DNA from: Microdochium bolleyi
Lineage: Eukaryota > Ascomycota > Sordariomycetes > Xylariales > Microdochiaceae
Reading direction: 5' to 3'
DNA: 64,000 nucleotides
NCBI GenBank assembly: GCA_001566295.1
Contig: KQ964245.1
Span: 501,524 to 565,523, forward strand
The translations under genes were made by a program, and so were the position numbers. The notes under the pieces are model-generated. The model saw nothing but the letters and a program-made list of their open reading frames with translations. It searched no databases and was not told the origin of the DNA. Positions 57,201-64,000 of the stretch are shown here, piece after piece. Position 1 is the stretch's first letter; each line of letters opens with the position of its first letter.

Positions 57201-58326
57201 GCTCAACTGCCGGGTCGCTGCCCAGAACGGTGATAAGATGCTCTGAAATCATCCGACTGGGACGTTTTCATCGTGTCAAGTTCGAAGTCCGCCCGCGACC
57301 GTCACGGCTACCCTAAGATACATTGAATGCAATTCCATGATGGTCAATCTCTGGTCAGATGCCGCTCATTATAATGCTGGGACGCTATAAATTCATTCGG
57401 ATACGGAGTCTTGTTGTTGCAAGCCATGCTGAAGCAGTGCCGGATCTGCTCTGAGCTCGATGGTTTTCGCGAGTCTAGACGTCATTGAATTGCACCATGT
57501 TGAGCACAACGCAGAGTATGCTATAAATAGAATAAACAAACTCGAATGTATGTGATGCACTACTGCACAACTCATCGAAATTTGGCAATCTTCACAGGCT
57601 GGTGCGGAATGGGGTTACAATAGGCTGCCATCTTGCCTCTGAGGCACTGAGGTGTCGAATCTAATGCTGCACAACCTCAATGCGGCGTATTTCAACAGTG
57701 CCAATGCTATCATCACTAACTACTCTTGGTGATAATACCGAAAAGGGATTGCGTCGTAGCGTTACCACAAGAAAGCCAAGAGCTTGGCTCCAATCTTGCG
57801 ACGGCCAACAGTGTTCTTGCATAGCCGCCGCAGCGCAGATTACTGTAGCCAATTCGAATTTAGCCACTGGTAGGGCGGACGATATTGTCCGCATTCTTTC
57901 CGAAAAACTAGAGCGCCCTGTCTCAAACAGTCATGATGGCATCGCAGTGGTCGAGTCCGTGATGCACCCAACCTGGACAGGGGCACGCGGTGAGCTCTGG
58001 TACGTCATTGAGCATCGCTCAAAGCGGTGTGATTGGCCTCAGGCTACCGCAGAGTGCACTTCTTTCAGAGATTCCATGACATATTGTCGCACATATCTCA
58101 GGGATCTCGCGTATGGGGTATAGCGGTTTCAATCCGTCGATGCGACAAGTGTGACTTGATTCACCCCATCAATCCGAGCCATATCATCCAAAAGCTCGCC
58201 AAATGATTACAAAGTATGTCTACCAAGAGTTGATGCACAAAGTTTGTCGCCATTGTGTACGAAACCGCACCTAACAACAACAATTGCCAGGCGATCAGGT
58301 CCTTCCAGTCAAATTTACGAATCACG
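57201..58326. other. intergenic upstream of the first six-cysteine gene
   Basis: It contains one weak ORF (57680-58123, listed separately). At about 58256-58290 there is a good intron signature (GTACGA donor, CCTAAC branch, TGCCAG acceptor), probably an intron in the leader of the gene at 58327. Confidence 0.4.
57680..58123 (+). CDS. weak candidate ORF, hypothetical protein
   Basis: Open frame of 147 codons with an ATG at 57680. The middle part (DDIVRILSEKLERPVSNSHDGIAV begins near residue 66) is protein-like in composition, and there are five Cys and five Trp, but there is no recognisable domain, the start context is poor and codon use is less GC-biased than in neighbours. It could be a gene relic, a species-specific gene or chance. 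Confidence 0.25.
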   Translation: MRRISTVPMLSSLTTLGDNTEKGLRRSVTTRKPRAWLQSCDGQQCSCIAAAAQITVANSNLATGRADDIVRILSEKLERPVSNSHDGIAVVESVMHPTWTGARGELWYVIEHRSKRCDWPQATAECTSFRDSMTYCRTYLRDLAYGV

Positions 58327-58809
58327 ATGAACTCTACACTATCGCTCACGTCCTCGACCGTCAACTTGACGTGTCCTGGAATGTCACCCTCAGGTCTCAA
58401 CTCTTTTTCACCTGGTTGGACTGGTTACATCCCCGACGACATCTATGCGTTCATGACGGGCGTCGGAAACGAGACCGCGACGCAGGCCATGCTGGATTGC
58501 TGCGCACCAAACGTCCCCCAGGTGGCCGACCTGTGCCACATGTGGTGCGAGGTCCCCAGCAGACTCACGAACTCGTCGTTGCCGGGCTATAATGAGGACA
58601 GAATCCTGACGCGCATAACGGACTGCATGAGGGACAGAGGCGTGAATGTTGGCGTCGCATGGCTCGGGAAGCCCGGTCGCGGCTCGAAGTCTGCGTCTGG
58701 ACCGGCGCCCAGCTCGTTCCTGCACCAGCAAAGCGCGGGCGCACTTTTGTCGTTGTGCATAATGGGCCTATGGACTCTGGTTTTGTTGGCGGTGCAGATG
58801 AGCATCTGA
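58327..58809 (+). CDS. small six-cysteine protein, tandem paralogue 1
   Basis: 160 residues, single exon. The N-terminus reads MNSTLSLTSSTVNLTCP. The core has C-C adjacent in MLDCCAPNVPQVADLC, then HMWCEVP and a later Cys, six in total before the tail. Several N-glycosylation sequons (NST, NLT, NET, NSS) suggest secretory passage. The C-terminus (about 133-160) is hydrophobic after a Ser/Ala/Gly-rich stretch, like a GPI or tail-anchor signal. No N-terminal signal peptide is seen. An upstream ATG at about 58232, joined by the intron ending near 58290, would extend the protein in frame by about 20 residues but adds no signal. About half of its core residues match the gene at 59496. I do not recognise the family. 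Confidence 0.7.
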   Translation: MNSTLSLTSSTVNLTCPGMSPSGLNSFSPGWTGYIPDDIYAFMTGVGNETATQAMLDCCAPNVPQVADLCHMWCEVPSRLTNSSLPGYNEDRILTRITDCMRDRGVNVGVAWLGKPGRGSKSASGPAPSSFLHQQSAGALLSLCIMGLWTLVLLAVQMSI

Positions 58810-59495
58810 TTGCTGCTTCAATGAATACAATAGCACCAGTACGCATTGCAATTCTTCGCCTCACGATTTCACACAGTCTTTATTGCAGTCAAGTCCACGC
58901 TTTGAAGCCCCTTTAGGCTAGGATCTAAGAGGCCAAATGCGTGACCGTAGGACTGTCGACCTCATCGCAGTTCCATGAAGAAAAAGGTCGCGAAGCCGCT
59001 TCTACATGAGCGCACTTCTCGTAGCTCGACAGACTACGTCACTGACCAGGATCCCGTGCCTGCATGGGTGCAGCAGCGGCTTACATCCCAGCCCCTGATG
59101 GCGAATGAAGCCAATGGTGGTTGAATACGCGTAGGCAAGACAGGTAAGACAGGTCCCCAACGAATTGGCGGTCGCTTCCGTGCGGGCTGACATCACCGCA
59201 CCACTCACCTTGCGGTAATCTCGTGTCTTAACCTTCCGTACTTGCTTTCCCATCGTGTTTGTTCTGCTTATCTGATGGCCATGAGTTCCCTTTCTTCCAA
59301 ATTCTCCGGCTCTCACCTTGCTTCGAAAATATCTATCATTGCCGGGTTCATTCAAAGCCAACACAAACTTACCAGGAAACATCTATAGCCGCAGCCTCGT
59401 TCCACATCGCGAACACTGGATCCTTGGTGATCCACCAGGCTGCCCGAGCCTCACAAATCTCACCTATAAAGGCACACAGCTCAAAACTCGACACT
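58810..59495 (+). promoter_or_regulatory. spacer between tandem paralogues, with TATA box
   Basis: 686 bases between the two six-cysteine genes. A TATAAA element lies at 59465-59470, only 26 bases before the ATG at 59496, which would imply a very short leader if used from there. No other gene seen. Confidence 0.45.
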
Positions 59496-59948
59496 ATGGA
59501 CTATCACAACCTCACCTCCTCGACTGTCAACCTGACGTGCCCAGCAATGGCCGCCAACGGCTCCATCAGCGGCGGCATGCCCTCGGTTTCCATATACAAC
59601 GGTATCCCCGGGGACATCTGGGCGTACATGGTCCGCGCTGGCAACGAGACGGTGACCCAGGCGATGCTCGACTGCTGCAGCCCGAACGTGCCGCAGCTCG
59701 CGGACCTGTGCTACATGTGGTGCGAGGTGCCCGTGCAAATCGTCAACTCTACTGGCGCGAACGGGGCGGGCCCGCAGTCGTCGCTCATCATGTCTGCCAT
59801 GCGGCGGTGTCTGGAGAAGAAAGGGGCGGAAATCGGGGCCGCGAGCATCCAAGGGCCGAAGAATGGGGCCCGGCCCACGGCCGGTACGTTGTCCATCGGT
59901 GCGGTGGCGATGTGGACATTGGCTATTTCCGGGCTGCTTGGCCTGTGA
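59496..59948 (+). CDS. small six-cysteine protein, tandem paralogue 2
   Basis: 150 residues, single exon. It shares with the upstream gene the block LTSSTVNLTCP, the I-P-x-D-I-x-A-Y/F-M segment, GNET-x-TQAMLDCC, PNVPQ-x-ADLC-x-MWCEVP and one later Cys, so all six cysteines align. Sequons NLT, NGS, NET and NST are present. The last about 22 residues (TLSIGAVAMWTLAISGLLGL) are hydrophobic after a Pro/Thr/Ala/Gly stretch, like a GPI or tail-anchor signal, again with no N-terminal signal peptide. The pattern is a tandem duplication followed by divergence. Function unknown; a surface or effector-like protein is speculation. Confidence 0.75.
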   Translation: MDYHNLTSSTVNLTCPAMAANGSISGGMPSVSIYNGIPGDIWAYMVRAGNETVTQAMLDCCSPNVPQLADLCYMWCEVPVQIVNSTGANGAGPQSSLIMSAMRRCLEKKGAEIGAASIQGPKNGARPTAGTLSIGAVAMWTLAISGLLGL

Positions 59949-60129
59949 GAAGAGCTGGGTCTTCATGTGGTGTGTCAGGACGGGTGCATAGAGTAGAGTA
60001 GGCATGGATCTCAAAGGCAACAGATTCGATATATGGGTATTATTCTAATAACATAACGCTCCATCCCGCCCGCGCCCAAAACACCATTACAATGCATCCA
60101 TCCACACCCGCGCGTTGCCCAGTCAGTCA

Positions 60130-61610
60130 TCATTGCGGCCTCGAGATGGCTGGCTCGATACTGATATCCGAGTCGGCGCGCTCCTTGTTCGTGCTGACGA
60201 CGCTGTGGCTATGCTCGACCTTGATCCCGCTGCCCATGTGCTTCCCGTACGTCTGCAGCTCGACCTCGCTGTCGTTGGGGCCCCAGACGTCCGTCTGCGT
60301 GCCGAGCCCGCCGCGGCCGCCGCCGTGCTCGTTGATGCGCACGGCGGTGCGGTGCGTGTAGACCTTTGCCGTCGAGATGCGGCGTGACTCGGCGTTCGCG
60401 TAGGCGTTGGCCTGGCCTGTGGACCGCCCGCCGTTCTTGCTGGAGCCGTATACAGAGGACCAGATGCGCTTCATGAGCGGGCGCAGGGCCATGGAAGATA
60501 CGATGATCTGGGAGACGGCGAACTCGGTTGTGGCCCAGATGTCTGTTGAGAGAGGCAAAGAGAGGCTTAGGTTAGAAAAAGTGTGGTGGAAAGGCACGGT
60601 GAGTATGCTTGAAGGGACTAAAGACGTACAGATGCTGATGTCGTTCTTGAGTGCCACCATCGTGGCAAAGCGGCCCGCGGAGACGGCTATCGTGATGATG
60701 CCGAGGGCGAAGAGGACGATCAGGCTGACGAACTCGTGGCGCTGGGCCGTGCGAATGCTCTTGAGCAATGGGAACGGTAGCACCAAAACTGGAGTTGGCC
60801 AGGTTGTCAATTAGTTAAACTCAATGTCAAGAGTTTCTGTTGACCCAGGCTAATAGTAAAGGACTTACGCATGACTTCGGTCAGGAAGCAGAACGCCCAG
60901 TTTAGCCGCTGGAGAACCTCTGAACTGTACGATGCGCAAGCTCCGGGTACAGTGGACCTGCATAAGTCGATATAGTCAGGGACTCATGTCTGCTGATCAA
61001 TGGAAAGCGTGCGATTGGGTTCCTAGGAGTTGCGTACCAGTTTATGGAAGGGTTAGCTCCACACCAAAAGGTGTCGACGAATATGGTCATGATAAAAGCT
61101 CCGACGGTGAAGACTGCGGTGAAATAGAGCGCCCATCGTAACGGTCTGTCATGTCGCGGCAGCAGTTGGAAGTAGATGACCACCATGCTGATTTTCGGGA
61201 AGTACAGGCCGGCATCGAAGAGGTAGTTGGAAGCGAAGCGAATCTGGCGTGTGAGGATATCGATGTGAGCAGGACTGTCCATTGCGTGCGCCAACCTGGG
61301 ATGTACGAACCTGCTGGATCTCCACTGAAGCCTCGATGAAGTCTTCCATGCCGCCTTGCTGATAGGTGATGGTGTCGCAGATGACGAGTCCCAGGAGCCA
61401 AAGAGCACCCAAGACCAGCCATACTTCAGACCATACTAGGTTGATCTGGCGCTGCGTTATGCGAACGGTGATGCGAAGGCCGAGAAAGATGTAGGCCAAA
61501 GCCGTCACGGTCCACTCCGAAGCCTGACACGTGGAGTACAATTAGCCAAGTACGATAGGCTCGAGAGGGTGCAGATGTCGACATACGATGACTGCGAGAG
61601 GTGAGACCAT
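60130..61610 (-). CDS. fungal rhodopsin-like 7TM protein, second copy of the family in the window
   Basis: Six exons: 61610-61587, 61523-61311, 61243-61038, 60957-60869, 60788-60630 and 60542-60130; 367 residues. The first exon encodes only MVSPLAVI. Seven hydrophobic segments run to about residue 270. Family blocks are ALAYIFLGLRITVR, FDAGLYFPKISMVVIYFQLLP in the third helix, FVDTFWCGANPSINW, CASYSSEVLQRLNWAFCFLTE, LLVLPFPLLKSI and WATTEFAVSQIIVSSMALRPL. The last about 95 residues are a hydrophilic cytosolic tail. It is more distant from the 32146 gene than a recent duplicate would be. Ligand and coupling unknown. It converges with the tandem six-cysteine genes, 181 bases away. Confidence 0.88.
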
Positions 61611-64000
61611 GGTGCATGTAGGTCCTGCCGAAGAGGCCCGGCTATGCGGTCGACAGTTGAGATGGCGCTAGAAGCTCGACATGTGGCTCGTCACGGCAAG
61701 AGATCCGAACGACAAACCTTGATGGGCCTGGGCAAGTGGCCATCAAGCATATAAGGGTAAACCGGGCTTTCCAGGGGGCTAAATCGCCAGGCCATCCTCG
61801 GATGTCGGGCAACAGTCTAAGCCCGTGCCTCGCAGATCCCCCGTGTCGCCGCACGATCTTCAGCCTCATGGGGCCAATAGTGGAAAGGAGTCATGCCTTG
61901 CCTGGGCAGTGGCTGCGCACGAGCCGACGCCAGGCCAATCGGAGCGGTCTTGGGTGAGCCGCGCGCAATCTCTGTTGGAGGCTCGAAACCAGACACTTAT
62001 GCAGTCTTGGGATGGAAGAGGAAAGGTTCCGGGCTTGCAAGTTGTTATCAGCCCACCCCAGACGCCAGGTGGAACATCCTCACAGCCACGGGGTCCCAGG
62101 CCACAGGCGAGGACAGGGTCCAAGCTGTTCCTGGCCATTGTTCACGAGCCTGCGTGCCATCGGGTCCAACTGCCAAGGTTCCGCTGAACTCTAATGTGAT
62201 GGCGAAGTCGACGACTGCGGCCGCCAAGAGTCCAAGACCAATGGCTGCCGCTAACAGCGTGCGGCACAGCACAGCTCAGGATCGCCAGCTGGCCCGCCCG
62301 CACCCTGGAATCGGCTAATTCTCGAGGCCACGGCAGGGCTTGCCTCCGAGTGGCAGGTCTGTTGACTCGCGTGGGGCCAGGGATCTGCCCCGGGGGCTGC
62401 AGGATATGCAAGACTTGGTGGCTCCCAACTGCCTGGCGGACATCACCGCCGGGCTAGTGATCTGCAGCCAGCGACCGATGCGCACAAGTGGTGTGTCGCC
62501 AAGGCAGGCTGCGGGCTTCTCTGCGTCCTTTCACACGGTCGTCAGCAGGTGGCTTGCTCGGATGCTTCGCCAGAGCGCCCCTGACCAGATGGCCGACAAG
62601 GTCCGGGCCACGGTTCTCCCGCTGTCCATGACTCGCCCGACGTGGTATGTTTGGCGGAACTCCGAGTGATGGATGCCCGTGTTGTCGGTACCAGATCGGC
62701 CAGGGTTACCCCGGCAGGCTCGCAGGCTCACCCTCTCTACAACTTGCTCCGGCCTGGCCAGCTCCTGTAGCCTACAGCTCCCGCTTTGGGCCCCGCGATA
62801 GGCTTACCACATCCGGCTCATATGGGCGGCGTCTGAGCGAGCGCCTCGGGGTTCTTATCGATACTTGTTGCGGGTAGGGGACCTGGAGGATGGTGTTCGT
62901 CCGAAGTAGAGTAGTGTTAAGTGACGCCGCTAGCGGGTATCCTGGGCATGCCGCGTCTTTCGCGACTGGACAGCTGCTGGCAGACAATGCAAAAAGCACA
63001 AGGTCAGGCGCTGTGCCATGGGGACGCATTTGAACCCTGCACAACAGCATCGGACAGAACGCAGTTCAGAGCATGGGATCTTGGTTTCCCCGGCCGAATG
63101 CTGCTCGTCTATGACATAGTTCCACACTTGGAGTCGCCAACATCGTCGTTCCTGGTTCCTGGAGACAATCTCCACATCACGGCTCCGCTGTACATAGATG
63201 TGCCAGGATTCTCCCCTGGTCTGCTGTGCAGTCTGAAGCTACTTCCACGATGATCCCATGCCACAAAGGACATTTTGCTCCCCTAAGTTGGCCCTTGCCC
63301 CTGTCACAGGCTGCTGACTAGAGTGGATCATCTCTGCGCAGGGTCTAAATTAGCCTCTGAGGTCTGGTGTGGCTTAGGGCTGATCAATATTGCGGCTCTG
63401 TTGGAGGCTACTTGCACCACCATGCCACCAACGTGAGAACAGAGAATCGAGCTCGCATCTTTTGGAGGTAAAAGGAGGGTTTGGGCGCTGCAGAGCAACT
63501 GACCAACAGGCTCAGGTTGACCTGTGGGTTGTCCATCTGCCGTGTGACGGCAGGGGCCTGGAAAGATGCCATGACTTCTCTGCCATGCCGCCTGTGTTCG
63601 ACTTGCCCCTGACGCTCGTACTCCCCCCATCGCATTGGCCTCGAGTTGCCACCAATGAGCTCTACCACGTGCGCAAGCGGAGTTCGTCAGATCTCAGACA
63701 TGCACGTCGAAAAAGTATCAGATTCTGCACCGATCTGAGCCTGCCATTGTCCGAGAAGTTATCTCTTTTCCCCAGCAACCTTGCAGCCTTTCCCTTGTCT
63801 CGTGTGGACCACGGACCCCCACGGAGCTGCAAGCACAAGGGGTCAGAACGTGTACGGAACGAGGAACGTGTCGGCAATCCCGATTTCCCTACGCATCATG
63901 TATCAATCCAGAATTCGCAGGCTCCAGGTCTTGATTGATGTCGGGGGCCCGCACCATTGCCTTATCGCTCACAGCCACCTCCTGTCGTGTCTCTGCGTAA
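61611..64000. other. 2.4 kb right-flank region without a supported gene
   Basis: Several frames of 100-180 codons are open on both strands (for example 63390-63938 plus, 61893-62318 plus, 62772-63050 minus), but none has domain features or splice-consistent partners. It includes the promoter of the 7TM gene and perhaps the leader of a gene beyond the window. Confidence 0.4.

Noticed and set aside
63390..63938. 182-codon plus-strand frame near the right edge
   Set aside because: No domain, ordinary random composition, overlapped by frames on the other strand.
1..64000. Transposons, CRISPR arrays, operons, tRNA and rRNA genes
   Set aside because: No transposase or reverse transcriptase motifs, no long terminal or inverted repeats seen by eye, no regular spacer arrays, and no convincing tRNA B-box with a partner A-box. 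One B-box-like string near 57291 lacks an A-box.

Overview
The window is nuclear DNA of a filamentous ascomycete (Pezizomycotina, most likely a Sordariomycete). The evidence is GC-rich coding sequence, introns mostly of 50-130 nt with GTRNGT donors, CTRAY-like branch points and YAG acceptors, pyrimidine-rich 5' leaders, long intergenic gaps, and fungus-specific families: a HET-domain relic, two fungal rhodopsin-like 7TM proteins, a DUF7730 protein, a Dal5-type permease and a type II membrane fucose-lectin-like protein. I built 21 reasonably supported gene models. Most are spliced, and their exon joins were checked for phase. There is also one pseudogene, one truncated gene at the left edge and one weak candidate.

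Layout. 1-115: 5' end of a minus-strand gene cut by the edge. 116-7468: 7.3 kb without a credible gene. 7469-18922: a DUF1826-like protein, a P-loop sulfotransferase-like protein, a membrane lectin-like protein, an LDH2-type dehydrogenase, a pirin and a mucin-like single-pass protein. 20408-23109: a HET gene with five internal stops and at least three frameshifts, converging on a DUF7730 gene. 25342-33920: a secreted Ser/Thr-rich protein, a nine-exon cytochrome P450 and a divergent 7TM protein. 36722-46282: a housekeeping block with a stomatin/SPFH protein, the SPB4 helicase, a methyltransferase, an ARMH3-like protein and ISA1. 46785-57200: a metabolic block with an MCT-type MFS carrier, an FMO-like flavin monooxygenase, a TauD-type dioxygenase and a divergent Dal5-family permease. 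58327-61610: two tandem paralogues of an unrecognised six-cysteine small protein, then a second 7TM protein. 61611-64000: no gene seen.

How they may work together. Genes are individually transcribed. The clearest functional pairing is the TauD-type dioxygenase and the divergent Dal5-family transporter, which suggest uptake and oxidative cleavage of an organosulfonate. The adjoining flavin monooxygenase and MCT-type carrier may belong with them. SPB4 (60S ribosome biogenesis), ISA1 (mitochondrial Fe-S maturation), ARMH3 (Golgi phosphoinositide signalling in animals) and the SPFH protein are core functions. The parts least explained by known biology are the tandem six-cysteine pair, the inactivated HET gene and the gene-free left flank.
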